Shown: positions 32,351 through 42,305, counted from the stretch's first letter. The stretch is 64,000 nt of DNA from Burkholderia ambifaria AMMD (GCF_000203915.1 NC_008390.1:2170001-2234000), one strand, 5' to 3'. Notes: generated by a model from the letters alone, not told the origin. Program-made: numbers and translations.

Positions 32351-34801
32351 ATGCTGAACCTTGCCGAATACCGCCAGCGCCCGGCCTTGCTCGCCGACTG
32401 GCTTCCGTGGGCCGGCTTGATCGCGCCGGGCGTGGTGCTGAACAAGGATGGCAGTTTCCAGCGTACAGCGCGCTTTCGCGGGCCTGATCTGGACAGCGCC
32501 ACGCAAGGCGAACTGATCGCCACATCGGCGCGTCTCAACAACGCGCTTCGCCGCCTGGGTTCGGGCTGGGCCCTGTTCATTGAGGCCGAACGCCGCCCGG
32601 CGGCGGACTACCCGCATTCCGATTTCCCCGAGCCGCTGTCCTGGCTCGTGGACGAGGAACGCCGCGCCGCCTTCGAGGAATCGGGGCATCACTTCGAGAG
32701 CGGCTATCACCTGACGCTGGCGCACCTGCCGCCCGAGGAATCACGCGCCCGCGCGGCCAAGCTGCTCTACGAGAACGCGCCCGGCGATGGCGTGGATTGG
32801 CATGGCCGGCTCGATGCCTTCGTGGCGGAAACCGATCGTGTTTTCGACTTGCTCGATGGCGTGATGCCGGAGATCGCCCGGCTCGATGACGCCCAGACGC
32901 TGACCTACCTGCACGCCACGGTGTCCACGCGGCGCTACCGCGTGGGCGTACCTGAAGTGCCGTTCCATATCGACGCGCTGCTGGCCGACTCCGCGCTGGT
33001 CGGCGGCCTGGCGCCCACGCTGGGCGACCAGCACCTGCGCGTGGTGTCGGTGCGGGGCTTTCCGACCTCGACCTGGCCGGGCCTGCTGGACGACCTCAAC
33101 CGCCTGGGCTTTGCCTATCGCTGGAGCACGCGCTTTCTCTGCCTGGACAAAGCCGAAGCAGAAAAGGAACTCGGCCGCCTGCGCCGCCAGTGGTTTGCCA
33201 AGCGCAAGAACGTCGTCGCGCTGCTGCGCGAAACCATCTTCCAGCAGGAAAGCCCGCTGGTCGATACCGACGCGAGCAACAAGGCGGCCGACGCGGATGC
33301 CGCGATGCAGGAGCTGGGTGGCGATCAGGTCGCCTTCGGTTACTTCACTGCCACGGTGACGGTGCTCGATGCCGATTCAGCCGCGGCCGACGAAAAGCTG
33401 CGCATGGTGGAGCGCGTCATCCAGGGCCGGGGTTTCGTGACCATCCCCGAGACGTTGAATGTCGTGGATGCGTGGCTGTCGTCCATCCCCGGCAATGCCT
33501 ACGCGAATGTCCGCCAGCCCATCGTCTCGACGCTGAACTTGGCGCACATGATGCCGCTGTCTGCGGTGTGGGCCGGGCCGGAGAAGAACGACCACCTCGA
33601 CGGCCCGCCGCTGATCGTCACCCGCACCGATGGTGCGACGCCGTTCCGGCTGGTGACACACATCGGCGACGTCGGCCACACGCTGGTCGCCGGGCCGACC
33701 GGCATGGGCAAGTCGGTGTTGCTTGCCATTCTGGTGCAGCAATTCCGCCGCTATCGCGGCTCTCGCGTGTTCGCTTTCGATATGGGCCGCTCGATGCGCG
33801 CCACCATCCTGGGCCTGGGCGGCGAGCACTACGACCTGGGTGCCGATGGCGGCATTGCCTTCCAGCCGCTCGCGCGTATCGACCGGGAAAGCTATCGCTC
33901 CTGGGCGGGGGAATGGGTGGAAGGCCGCCTGCTGCATGAGGGCGTGACGGTCGGCCCGGACGAGAAGGCGGTCATCTGGTCGGCGCTGGGCAGCTTGACC
34001 GGTGCGCCGGTCGAGCAACGCACGTTGACCGGGTTATCAGTACTGCTGCAATCGAACGCGCTACGGCAGGCACTCGCGCCTTATGTGCTCGGTGGCGCGC
34101 ACGGCAAGCTACTGGACGCGGACACCGATCGTCTCGGCTTCGGTGACGTACAGGGCTTCGAGATGGAAGAACTGATGCACAGCCCCGCCGCCGTGCAAGC
34201 GGTGCTGCGCTACCTGTTCGCCCGCTTCGATGAGCGTTTCGACGGTGCGCCCACGCTGCTGATTCTGGATGAGGCGTGGCTGTTCCTCGATGAGCCGTCT
34301 TTCGCCGCGCGCATTCGCCAATGGTTGAAGACGCTGCGCAAGAAAAACGTGTCGGTGATCTTCGCCACGCAGTCGCTCGCCGATATCAAGGATTCGAGCA
34401 TTGCGCCCGCGATCATCGAGAGCTGCCCGAGTCGGATTTTTCTCCCCAATCCGCAGGCCACCGAGCCGCAGATTCGCACGATCTACGAGGGCTTCGGCCT
34501 CAACAGCCGGCAAATCGAAATCGTCGCTACCGCCCAGCCCAAGCGCGACTACTACTACCAATCGCGCCTCGGCAATCGCCTGTTCGACCTTGATCTGGGT
34601 CCAGCCGCACTCGCCTTCGCGGGTGCATCTACTCCGCAAGACCAACGCGACATGGATCGCGTGCTGACGCAGGCCGGCGCTCCCGGCTTCGCCGGTGCGT
34701 GGCTGCGCCATCGCGGCCTCGACTGGGCCTCCGACCTGTTGCCGTCCTCACCGGCGGCCGCTTCGTTCCTCAACTCCCAACCACTGGAGGTTTCGCCATG
34801 A
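32351..34801 (+). CDS. trbE: Conjugation ATPase TrbE (VirB4-like)
   Basis: An 816-residue VirB4-type ATPase, the largest Trb protein. It has Walker A VAGPTGMGKSVLL (about residue 448) and Walker B TLLILDEAWLFLDEPSFA, with the following KKNVSVIFATQSLADI motif. It energises pilus biogenesis with TrbB and TraG. Start at the ATG after GGGGGACGCC. Confidence 0.96.
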   Translation: MLNLAEYRQRPALLADWLPWAGLIAPGVVLNKDGSFQRTARFRGPDLDSATQGELIATSARLNNALRRLGSGWALFIEAERRPAADYPHSDFPEPLSWLVDEERRAAFEESGHHFESGYHLTLAHLPPEESRARAAKLLYENAPGDGVDWHGRLDAFVAETDRVFDLLDGVMPEIARLDDAQTLTYLHATVSTRRYRVGVPEVPFHIDALLADSALVGGLAPTLGDQHLRVVSVRGFPTSTWPGLLDDLNRLGFAYRWSTRFLCLDKAEAEKELGRLRRQWFAKRKNVVALLRETIFQQESPLVDTDASNKAADADAAMQELGGDQVAFGYFTATVTVLDADSAAADEKLRMVERVIQGRGFVTIPETLNVVDAWLSSIPGNAYANVRQPIVSTLNLAHMMPLSAVWAGPEKNDHLDGPPLIVTRTDGATPFRLVTHIGDVGHTLVAGPTGMGKSVLLAILVQQFRRYRGSRVFAFDMGRSMRATILGLGGEHYDLGADGGIAFQPLARIDRESYRSWAGEWVEGRLLHEGVTVGPDEKAVIWSALGSLTGAPVEQRTLTGLSVLLQSNALRQALAPYVLGGAHGKLLDADTDRLGFGDVQGFEMEELMHSPAAVQAVLRYLFARFDERFDGAPTLLILDEAWLFLDEPSFAARIRQWLKTLRKKNVSVIFATQSLADIKDSSIAPAIIESCPSRIFLPNPQATEPQIRTIYEGFGLNSRQIEIVATAQPKRDYYYQSRLGNRLFDLDLGPAALAFAGASTPQDQRDMDRVLTQAGAPGFAGAWLRHRGLDWASDLLPSSPAAASFLNSQPLEVSP

Positions 34802-35535
34802 AGATCCGTGTGCTTTCCGCTTCGCTCGCCGCCGCGCTGGCCGGCTCGCTGATGCTCGCTCAGCCGGCGGCGGCGCTGACCTTCGTTGATCCCGTCAACT
34901 TGGTGCAGAACACGCTGACCGCCATCCGCACCCTTGAGCAGATCAACAATCAGATCAATCAGCTTCAGAACGAAGCGCAGATGTTGATGAACCAGGCGCG
35001 CAACTTGGCGAATCTCGATTTCAACATCGTCAACCGCCTGCGCTCCACGCTCGCCAGCACCGAACGCCTGATCGTCGAGGCGCAGGGACTGGCCTACGAC
35101 GTGCAGAGCATGGATGCCACGTTCGCCCGTCTGTACCCGGAGCAGTACGCCGCGACCATCAGCGGCGACCGCATGGCGCAGGACGCCCGCGAACGCTGGA
35201 AGAACACGCTCGATGGCCTGCATACCGCGATGCGGATGCAGGCACAGGTGTCGCAGAACCTGGCACAAGACGAAAGCGCACTGGCCGATCTGGTCAGCCA
35301 GAGCCAGTCCGCCACCGGCGCCTTGCAGGCGCAGCAGGCGACCAACCAGCTTCTTGCCTTGCAGGCCAAGCAGTCCATCCAGTCCCAGCAACTCCAGATC
35401 ACGCAAGACCGCGCGGCCTCGCTGGAACTGGCGCGGCAGGCGGCGGCCACCGAGCGCGCCCGCGAAGTGCGGCGGCGCTTCCTTCGCAGCGGCACGCCGT
35501 ACACGCCGCAGTCCATCAATTTCTACAACAACTGA
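34798..35535 (+). CDS. trbJ: TrbJ (VirB5-like) pilus component
   Basis: A 245-residue periplasmic protein with a signal peptide (about residues 1-27, ending QPAAA) and long heptad-like helices (EQINNQINQLQNEAQMLMNQARNL). This is the minor pilus tip/adhesin type component, which contacts recipients in VirB systems. ATGA overlap with trbE. Confidence 0.93.
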   Translation: MKIRVLSASLAAALAGSLMLAQPAAALTFVDPVNLVQNTLTAIRTLEQINNQINQLQNEAQMLMNQARNLANLDFNIVNRLRSTLASTERLIVEAQGLAYDVQSMDATFARLYPEQYAATISGDRMAQDARERWKNTLDGLHTAMRMQAQVSQNLAQDESALADLVSQSQSATGALQAQQATNQLLALQAKQSIQSQQLQITQDRAASLELARQAAATERAREVRRRFLRSGTPYTPQSINFYNN

Positions 35536-35546
35536 CGGAGGCGGCC

Positions 35547-35879
35547 ATGCGATGCGCTCCCGTCTTGTCGGTTTCGCTGCTGGCCGTGCTGCTGACCGCT
35601 TGCGGCCAGCAGTCGGCCGAGAGCCTGGTCGACGCCTTGACCGCCGATCCCGTGCGGCTCAAGGCGTTGCGTGCGCAGTGCGCGGACGGCCGGCAGGCCG
35701 TGGGCGAAGACGACTGCCGCGCCGCCGCCGAAGCCTTCCGGCGGCGCTTCTTCTCCGGCCAGGCCGGGCCGGATGAATACCGGACGCTAGCCGAGCTGCC
35801 GCCGATTCCAGCGAGCTTCGATGAACCCGACGACCGCGACGAGACGGCGGCTTTGCCTGCCTTGGAGGACGCGCCATGA
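35547..35879 (+). CDS. trbK: TrbK-like entry-exclusion lipoprotein
   Basis: A 110-residue lipoprotein with the signal and lipobox LLTACG. The mature domain, ADPVRLKALRAQCADGRQAVGEDDCRAAAEAFRRRF, resembles the EexN-type protein at 27662, including the two Cys. The C-terminal tail is acidic and proline-rich. Position between trbJ and trbL is that of trbK, the RP4 entry-exclusion gene. Confidence 0.85.
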   Translation: MRCAPVLSVSLLAVLLTACGQQSAESLVDALTADPVRLKALRAQCADGRQAVGEDDCRAAAEAFRRRFFSGQAGPDEYRTLAELPPIPASFDEPDDRDETAALPALEDAP

Positions 35880-37270
35880 ACGACGTGACCATCATCGACC
35901 GATTCCTCGATACGTTCTCGCGCTACATCGACTCCGGGTTCGGGCTGCTGCAAGGCGAAGTGGCGTTCCTGACAGCCACGCTGATCGTCATCGACATGAC
36001 CATCGCCGGCCTTTATTGGGCCATGAGCCACGCCACCGGCCAGGGCGAGGACGTGATCGCCAAGCTGCTGCGCAAGGTGCTCTACGTCGGTGCCTTCGCC
36101 TACATCATCGGCAACTTCAACTGGCTGGCCGGGATCGTTTTCCGCTCGTTCGCCGGCCTGGGCCTGACGGCCACCGGCTCGGCCATGACGATGGAGAACT
36201 TTCTTCAGCCGGGCCGGCTGGCCAAGACCGGTATCGACGCGGGCGCACCGATTCTGGAGCAGATCGGCGACATGGCGGGCTTCCCCGAAGTCTTCGTGAA
36301 CATCGACCCCATCGTGGTGATGTTCCTCGCCTGGCTCACCGTCATCCTGTGTTTCTTCGTGCTGGCGATCCAGCTTTTCATCACGCTGATCGAGTTCAAG
36401 CTGACCACGCTCGCGGGCTTCGTGCTGGTGCCGTTCGCGCTTTGGAACAAGACCTCGTTTCTCGCCGAAAAGGTTCTCGGCAATGTGGTGTCGTCGGGCA
36501 TCAAGGTCTTGGTGCTGGCCGTCATCGTCGGCATCGGCTCGGGCCTGTTCGCGGAGTTCCAGGTTCATCCCGACGAGCCTTCCATCGACCACGCCCTTGT
36601 CGTGATGCTGGCCTCGCTCGCGTTGCTGGCGCTGGGCATCTTCGGCCCCGGCATCGCCACGGGTCTGGTGTCCGGTGCGCCGCAGCTTGGCGCAGGCGCG
36701 ATGGCGGGTGCCGCCGTTGGTGCCGCCGGCACGGCCGTTGCCATCGGCGCCGCCGCGACTGGCTTGGGCGGTGCGGTCGTGGCCGGGGCACGCATGGCGC
36801 CTGCTGCCGCCAAGCTGGCTGGTGCCGGTGCGCGTGCCGCCACCTCGGCGGCCGGCAGCGCACGCTTGGCGTTCCAGGCCGGTTCCGCCGCTGCGGGCGG
36901 CGGCGCCAGGGGCGCAATGGCCGGCTCGAGCAATGTCGCCAAGACCGGCGCGCAGTCTTTCGGGCGCAGCGCTGCATCCGGGGCTTCCGGCGCTGCGCAG
37001 AAGATGACCGGCTCTTTCCGTGCTGGATGGAACGGTACAGAGGCCGGTGGCGGCGCTGCGTCCGGTGCGGCTGGCTCCGGTCAGGCGGCCGCAGGCGAAG
37101 CCACAGACAGCGCCGCCAGCTCGCAGAAGCAAGAGCAGCCCGCCTGGGCCAAGCGGATGCACCGCCGCCAGCAGATCACCCATGCCGCGACCACTGCCGC
37201 ACACACGTTGCGCGGTGGCGATGGCGGCGGCTCCGGGCAAGGCCCGAGCCTGCGCGGCTCCGACGACTAA
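35876..37270 (+). CDS. trbL: TrbL (VirB6-like) inner-membrane channel protein
   Basis: A 464-residue polytopic protein with about six membrane segments between residues 20 and 260. A very Ala/Gly/Ser-rich cytoplasmic tail follows (from about residue 270), typical for TrbL of this group. It forms the inner-membrane part of the DNA channel. Overlap with trbK. Confidence 0.94.
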   Translation: MNDVTIIDRFLDTFSRYIDSGFGLLQGEVAFLTATLIVIDMTIAGLYWAMSHATGQGEDVIAKLLRKVLYVGAFAYIIGNFNWLAGIVFRSFAGLGLTATGSAMTMENFLQPGRLAKTGIDAGAPILEQIGDMAGFPEVFVNIDPIVVMFLAWLTVILCFFVLAIQLFITLIEFKLTTLAGFVLVPFALWNKTSFLAEKVLGNVVSSGIKVLVLAVIVGIGSGLFAEFQVHPDEPSIDHALVVMLASLALLALGIFGPGIATGLVSGAPQLGAGAMAGAAVGAAGTAVAIGAAATGLGGAVVAGARMAPAAAKLAGAGARAATSAAGSARLAFQAGSAAAGGGARGAMAGSSNVAKTGAQSFGRSAASGASGAAQKMTGSFRAGWNGTEAGGGAASGAAGSGQAAAGEATDSAASSQKQEQPAWAKRMHRRQQITHAATTAAHTLRGGDGGGSGQGPSLRGSDD

Positions 37271-37294
37271 AGCGATTCACAAGGAGAACTGACC

Positions 37295-37999
37295 ATGCGA
37301 TTTAAACGACCGCAGGTGCGCTATGCCGATACGCCGCAGCCTGCCACCCCATATCAAGCTGCCGCCCAAGTGTGGGACGAGCGCATCGGCTCGGCCCGCG
37401 TACAGGCGAAGAACTGGCGGCTGATGGCCTTTGGCTGCCTAGTGCTGGCCTTGCTGATGGCCGGCGGCCTGGTGTGGCGTTCGGCGCAGTCCATCGTGAC
37501 GCCCTACGTCATTGAAGTCGATCAGTCCGGCCAGGTGCGTACCGTGGGCGAAGCCGCTACGCCGTACCGGCCCGCCGATGCGCAGATCGCGCATCACCTG
37601 GCGCGCTTCGTGACGCTGGTGCGTTCGCTGTCCATCGACCCCATCGTCGTGCGGCAGAACTGGCTCGATGCCTATGACTACACCACCGACAAGGGCGCGG
37701 CCGTGCTCAACGACTACGCGAGCAAGAACGATCCGTTCGCCCGCGTCGGCCGCGAGTCGGTGACGGTGCAGATCACCAGCGTCACGCGCGCGAGCGATGC
37801 CTCGTTCAACGTCCGCTGGACGGAGCAGCGGTTCGTCAATGGCGTACCCGCTGGCACCGAACGCTGGAATGCCGTGCTTTCCATCGTCCTGCAAACCCCG
37901 CGTACCGAACAGCGCCTGCGCAAGAACCCGCTGGGGATCTACGTCAACGGCCTGTCGTGGAGTCGCGAACTGGATTCTTCCGAAGGAGCCAAGCCATGA
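37295..37999 (+). CDS. trbF: TrbF (VirB8-like) assembly factor
   Basis: A 234-residue bitopic protein with one membrane segment (about residues 45-65, LMAFGCLVLALLMAGGLVW) and a periplasmic NTF2-like VirB8 domain with WTEQRFVNGVPAGTERW. It nucleates the trans-envelope complex. ATGA-overlaps trbG. Confidence 0.95.
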   Translation: MRFKRPQVRYADTPQPATPYQAAAQVWDERIGSARVQAKNWRLMAFGCLVLALLMAGGLVWRSAQSIVTPYVIEVDQSGQVRTVGEAATPYRPADAQIAHHLARFVTLVRSLSIDPIVVRQNWLDAYDYTTDKGAAVLNDYASKNDPFARVGRESVTVQITSVTRASDASFNVRWTEQRFVNGVPAGTERWNAVLSIVLQTPRTEQRLRKNPLGIYVNGLSWSRELDSSEGAKP

Positions 38000-39000
38000 A
38001 CTTGCCTTTCCGCTTTTACGCTTTCGTGCTGATGTTCGCGGCCATCACGTCGTCATTGCTGGGCTGCGCCTCGCAGGGCAAGCCGCCGCCGTCCATCTCG
38101 CTCGATGAGCCGGTGCAGGCCCAGCCGTTGCCCGAACTGCCCAAGCCGGTCGAAGTCGTCGCCGTGCCCGAGCCGCTGGCGCTGCCGGCGCAGTTGAAGC
38201 CGCTGCCGGAGGTGGGCGAGGCAGCGCCCGTGCCCGAGCCGGCCGACGAGAAGGTGCGCGTCTCGCGCGCCAATGCCGAGGCGCGCATCGCGCCGACCCG
38301 CGAGGGCTACGTCAACGCGATTCAGGTGTGGCCGTATAGCGACGGCGCGTTGTATCAGGTCTATGCCGCGCCGGGGCGCGTCACCGTGGTTTCGCTCCAG
38401 CCCGGCGAGGAACTTGTCACCGTCGCCGCTGGCGATACCGTGCGCTGGATCGTCGGCGACACGTCCAGCGGCAGCGGCGAGGCGCTGCGCGTCAATGTGC
38501 TGGTCAAGCCCACCCGCTCGGGCCTGAAGACCAATCTGGTCATCACCACCAGCCGGCGGACGTACTTGCTGGAACTGACCTCAACGGAAAAGGCATGGAT
38601 GGCGTCGGCGTCATGGGACTACCCAAAAGACCGGATGCTGGCCTTGCAGCGTCAATCGCAGGCGGCCAGCGCCGCCGCGCCGGTCGATACCGGCCTGGCA
38701 CTGGAGAAGATCCGCTTCCGCTACGCGATCAGCGGCAGCAATCCGCCGTGGAAGCCGCAGCGGGCCTTCGATGATGGCGAGAAAGTCTATATCCAGTTCC
38801 CGCCGGGTATCGCCCAAGGCGAACTGCCGCCGCTGTTCGTCATTGGCGCGCAGGGTGATGGTCAGCTCGTCAACTACCGTTTCCGTTCGCCGTACTACAT
38901 CGTGGATCGCCTCTTTGGTGCGGCTGAACTGCGCTTGGGCGGCGATGGTAGTGACGTGGTGCGGATCGAGCGCACAGACGGCGTGGCGCGGAGGAACTGA
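37996..39000 (+). CDS. trbG: TrbG (VirB9-like) outer-membrane complex protein
   Basis: A 334-residue VirB9-like protein with a lipoprotein-type signal (SSLLGCASQG), a proline/glutamate-rich linker, then the VirB9 N-domain (IQVWPYSDGALYQVYAAPGR) and C-terminal domain (RFRYAISG, PPLFVIGAQGDGQLVNYRF). It forms the core complex with TrbI. Confidence 0.95.
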   Translation: MNLPFRFYAFVLMFAAITSSLLGCASQGKPPPSISLDEPVQAQPLPELPKPVEVVAVPEPLALPAQLKPLPEVGEAAPVPEPADEKVRVSRANAEARIAPTREGYVNAIQVWPYSDGALYQVYAAPGRVTVVSLQPGEELVTVAAGDTVRWIVGDTSSGSGEALRVNVLVKPTRSGLKTNLVITTSRRTYLLELTSTEKAWMASASWDYPKDRMLALQRQSQAASAAAPVDTGLALEKIRFRYAISGSNPPWKPQRAFDDGEKVYIQFPPGIAQGELPPLFVIGAQGDGQLVNYRFRSPYYIVDRLFGAAELRLGGDGSDVVRIERTDGVARRN

Positions 39001-39002
39001 CC

Positions 39003-40286
39003 ATGAGCCAGGACGACACTCCCGACCTCGCCGCGCCGCAGGCGGCGGGCAAGATCGCGCCCGAGGCGGTGGCGCTGCGCGCCCTGCCGCGCCCGGTCAC
39101 GCGCCTGAATCGGCGCACGCTGGCCATCCTCACCGGCGGCCTGTCGGTCGCCGTACTCGGCGCGCTGATGTGGTCGCTGCAACCACAGCGGCGCGGGGCC
39201 AACGAGCAGGCCGAGCTTTACAACGTGGATCGCGTCTCCAAGTCCGAAGGATTGGACGCGCTGCCGGCGGATTACTCCAAGCTGCCGTCGGCCTTGCCAC
39301 CCACGGTACCCGAGCTGGGGCCGCCGCTGCCGGGCGATCTTGGCCCGGCCATCGTCAAGTCGCAGCAGCCGGTGACGGCCGCCTATGCGGCCCCTGGCAA
39401 CGACCCGAACGATGCGCTGCGCAAGGAAGCCGAAGCGGCCGCGGGTTCATCGGTGTTCTTTCGCTCTGGCACGCAGAAGGCCGCGCCGGTGGCGCAGTCG
39501 CAGGCTACCGCCGCGCCGGGCTTCGCTGCCAATGCGGCGTTCGACCCGATGGCGGCCGGGCCAGCCTCCACAGCGGCGCAGCCCGCCGACCTGACGGCGG
39601 TACAGAACCGGCAAGACCAGAAAGAGGCATTCCAGAAAGCCGGAACCACGGAAACCCGTAATTCCGGCAACCTGGCCCTGCCGGCTTCGCCGTATCAGGT
39701 GATGGCCGGGACGGTCATCGCCGGTGCGCTGGTGACGGGCATCAAGTCGGATTTGCCGGGCGATGTGATCGCCACGGTGACGGAGCCGGTCTATGACACG
39801 GCCACCGGGCGCTTTCTGCTGATCCCGCAGGGTTCACGCATCCTGGGCCGCTACAACAGCCAGGTCAGCTACGGACAAAGCCGCGTTCAAGTCGTCTGGA
39901 ACCGGATCATCCTGCCCGACACGTCTTCGCTGACGCTCGACAACTTGGTCGGAGCCGACCCGGCTGGCTATGCCGGGCTGGAAGATGACGTGGACTACCA
40001 CTGGGGCCGCATCTTCGCCGGCGCGGCGCTGACCACGCTGCTGGGCGTCGGCGCCGAGCTGGCCGCGCCCGAGAACCGCCAGGACGGCGACCGCATCATC
40101 ATCGCCGGGCGCGACAGCGCGCAGGACAGCATCAACCAGGTCGGCCAGGAGCTGACCCGGCGCAACATGAACATCCAGCCGACGCTGACCGAGCGGCCGG
40201 GCCTACCGGTTCGCGTCATCGCCAACCGCGACTTGGTACTGCGGCCCTACCAGCCATTGTTCTTCAACAAAGGGACTTCGCGATGA
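39003..40286 (+). CDS. trbI: TrbI (VirB10-like) core-complex protein
   Basis: A 427-residue protein with a cytoplasmic N-terminus, one membrane segment (about residues 40-58), a Pro/Ala-rich periplasmic linker and the conserved VirB10 domain (YQVMAGTVIAGALVTGIKSDLPG, IPQGSRILGRYNSQVSYGQSRVQVVWNRI). It spans inner and outer membranes to couple ATP use to channel opening. Confidence 0.96.
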   Translation: MSQDDTPDLAAPQAAGKIAPEAVALRALPRPVTRLNRRTLAILTGGLSVAVLGALMWSLQPQRRGANEQAELYNVDRVSKSEGLDALPADYSKLPSALPPTVPELGPPLPGDLGPAIVKSQQPVTAAYAAPGNDPNDALRKEAEAAAGSSVFFRSGTQKAAPVAQSQATAAPGFAANAAFDPMAAGPASTAAQPADLTAVQNRQDQKEAFQKAGTTETRNSGNLALPASPYQVMAGTVIAGALVTGIKSDLPGDVIATVTEPVYDTATGRFLLIPQGSRILGRYNSQVSYGQSRVQVVWNRIILPDTSSLTLDNLVGADPAGYAGLEDDVDYHWGRIFAGAALTTLLGVGAELAAPENRQDGDRIIIAGRDSAQDSINQVGQELTRRNMNIQPTLTERPGLPVRVIANRDLVLRPYQPLFFNKGTSR

Positions 40287-40537
40287 CGACGCGCAAGCTG
40301 CGGCTCGGGCCGCTACCGAAAACGGAATCCACGAAGCTGACCTTTGCCTGCCCGGCCAGCCTGAAAGCCGACCTCGACCGCTACGCCGCAGTACACGCGC
40401 AGGCGTATGGCGAGGCGGTCGATGCCGTGACACTGATCCCGCACATGCTTGAGGCGTTCATCGCGGGCGATCGGGGATTCAGGAAAGACTCGCCCCCTGC
40501 TATCCCGAAGCCGCCGCTGCGGAACTCACCCCCGTAG
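40283..40537 (+). CDS. DUF2274-domain protein at the end of the trb operon
   Basis: An 84-residue protein (TRKLRLGPLPKTESTKLTFACPASLKADLDRYA) with an RHH-like strand-helix pattern, always placed after trbI in this ICE group. DNA-binding regulation of transfer is likely but unproven. It overlaps trbI by ATGA and overlaps the tail of the convergent HEPN gene by 12 bp. Confidence 0.88.
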   Translation: MTTRKLRLGPLPKTESTKLTFACPASLKADLDRYAAVHAQAYGEAVDAVTLIPHMLEAFIAGDRGFRKDSPPAIPKPPLRNSPP

Positions 40538-41096
40538 TTCAAGCGCGTGTCGCTGCCGAGTGTCGACGGGCGTCTTCACGTAGCTGATTCCCGGATTTCC
40601 AAGAACTGCCACCAGCAACCGGCACACCATCGCCTGCATTTGCAGTGTGGTGTTGCCCGGATCTGCTGCGGGCTGGTTGCCACCGTAGATCGAAAAGCCC
40701 AGCGGTCCATCGAAGAACAAGGCTTCATGAACGGTGTCGTTTCGGATGACGGATAGCGACGAGGGAGTCGCCTTGTCGCTCTTGGCCCAATCGGGTACGG
40801 GCATATCGAATTTTTCGCACATCCACTGGACGCGCCCCGCATGTGGCACAGAAAGCTTCTGTGCCTCCTTGACTACGACGAGCTTGAAGCAGGCGTCCAG
40901 TGCCATGTAAAGGTATTGGAACTGCTCGAAGGGAAGGCTATGCGGATACTGCGCCAGGAACAAGGCATGGATGACAGCCGCAACGCGCTTGGGCGCACGT
41001 GGATCGCCGCCTTCCGAGTCCAGGTAGTCCAGCGCTAACTCGATGACGTCAGCCACAGTGCAGCGAATCAGGGCGAAATCAACAAGCACCCCAGAT
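40526..41096 (-). pseudogene. 3' part of a HEPN-motif gene split by an IS element
   Basis: This is the C-terminal half (about 190 residues) of a gene whose 5' part is at 42306-42865. It continues SGVLVDFALIRCTVADVIELAL and holds the HEPN RNase-type signature RNDTVH (R-x4-H) about 70 residues before the end. The half cannot start translation on its own except through an IS-derived start at 41146. If IS DNA and one TTAA are removed, both halves join in frame to a 376-residue protein. HEPN proteins often act in abortive infection or as toxins; that function is inference here. Confidence 0.8.
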
Positions 41097-41100
41097 TTAA

Positions 41101-42305
41101 GGATGCGCTGATCAATGCCCGCTGCCGGGCGTGCTGAACGACGCATAGCGCGAAGTCAAGGCGAAGCCCGTCAGTTGATCGCTGCGCAGGTTGCGCAGCA
41201 GCTTTTTCGGGTGCTTTGCACCTGTCCGAGGCCGCTCAGCACGCTCGAGACGCACCTCGGGCATAGAGGGCCAACAGCGACCTCTTGGCGATCACCAGGT
41301 TGGCCAGGCCGAACAGGCTGAACAACTGCGCCGTGTTCTTGGCCAGGCCCCTGTAGCGGACCTTCTTGTGTCGGAACAGGTTCTTGATCACGTGGAACGG
41401 ATGCTCGACCTTGGCTCGGATGCTCGCCTTCAGTTGTTCTGCCTGCTCGAGCAGCTGTGCCCATTGGCGGGTCAGGTCCAACTGCCTTCGCTTGCCCGGT
41501 TGCATCGCCACGTGCCAGTGCGGCCTTTGCGCTTCCTCGCGCTTGTGCACGCCGCGGTAGCCGGCATCCCCATGGGCGGCCATCTCATCGCCATGCAGCA
41601 GCGCACCGGCCTGCGTCACATCGTTGACGTTGGCCGCCGTGCCGACCACCGTGTGTACCAGGCCCGACTCGGCATCCACGCCGATGTGCGCCTTCATCCC
41701 GAAGTGCCACTGGGTGCCCTTCCTGGTCTGGTGCATCTCGGGGTCTCGCGCATTACCTTCGTTCTTCGTCGAACTCGGCGCCGCAATGATGGTGGCGTCC
41801 ACGATGGTGCCCGCACGCATGAGCAGGCCCTGCTCGGCCAGATGAGCGTTGATCTCATCGAATAGCGCCTTGGTCAGGTCGTTGACCAGCAGCAGTCGCC
41901 TGAACTTGAGCAGCGTGGTGGCGTCAGGCACCGACTCGCGCGACAGGTCGATGCCCACGAAGTCGCGCAGGGCCTGGCTGTCGTACAGCGCGTCTTCCAG
42001 CGCCTCGTCGGCCAGGCCGTACCACTGCTGCAGGCAGTACATGCGCAGCATGCGAGGTACGCCCACCGGCTGGCGGCCCACGCGTCCACTCGTGGGATAC
42101 AGCGGCTCGATCACGGCGATCAAGCGCGCCCAAGGCACGACGCGTTCCATTTCGGCAAGAAACTTCTCGCGCCGCGTGCGCTTCTTCTTCATCGCGTACT
42201 CGGCGCTGGCAAAGCTGCGTTGACTCATGTCGTTCCTGCTGCGGTTCCCGATGCCTTCACGCATGCATGCGGCATGCCTAGTGCGGCAGATTGATCAGCG
42301 TTTCC
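41101..42305 (-). mobile_element. IS5-family insertion sequence (1205 bp) with TTAA target duplication
   Basis: The terminal inverted repeats read GGATGCGCTGATCAATG at the left end and GGAAACGCTGATCAATC inward from the right end. They are flanked by TTAA at 41097-41100 and 42306-42309, the 4-bp target typical of IS5-family elements. One transposase gene fills the element. The insertion interrupts the HEPN-motif gene. The perfect target duplication and intact transposase suggest a recent event. Confidence 0.92.
41236..42228 (-). CDS. IS5-family DDE transposase
   Basis: A 330-residue transposase with the DDE residues in GTIVDATIIAAPSS (first Asp), MAAHGDAGYRGVHKR (second Asp) and SIRAKVEHPFHVIKN (Glu), plus the N-terminal LRMYCLQQWYGLADEALEDALYDS of the IS5 group. 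Start chosen at MSQRSFASAEYAMKKK with AGGAACGAC upstream. It appears complete. Confidence 0.95.
   Translation of the reverse strand: MSQRSFASAEYAMKKKRTRREKFLAEMERVVPWARLIAVIEPLYPTSGRVGRQPVGVPRMLRMYCLQQWYGLADEALEDALYDSQALRDFVGIDLSRESVPDATTLLKFRRLLLVNDLTKALFDEINAHLAEQGLLMRAGTIVDATIIAAPSSTKNEGNARDPEMHQTRKGTQWHFGMKAHIGVDAESGLVHTVVGTAANVNDVTQAGALLHGDEMAAHGDAGYRGVHKREEAQRPHWHVAMQPGKRRQLDLTRQWAQLLEQAEQLKASIRAKVEHPFHVIKNLFRHKKVRYRGLAKNTAQLFSLFGLANLVIAKRSLLALYARGASRAC

Noticed and set aside
35516..37240. 574-residue minus-strand frame opposite trbK/trbL
   Set aside because: The trb genes on the plus strand have clear families, membrane segments and ATGA coupling; the minus frame is low complexity.
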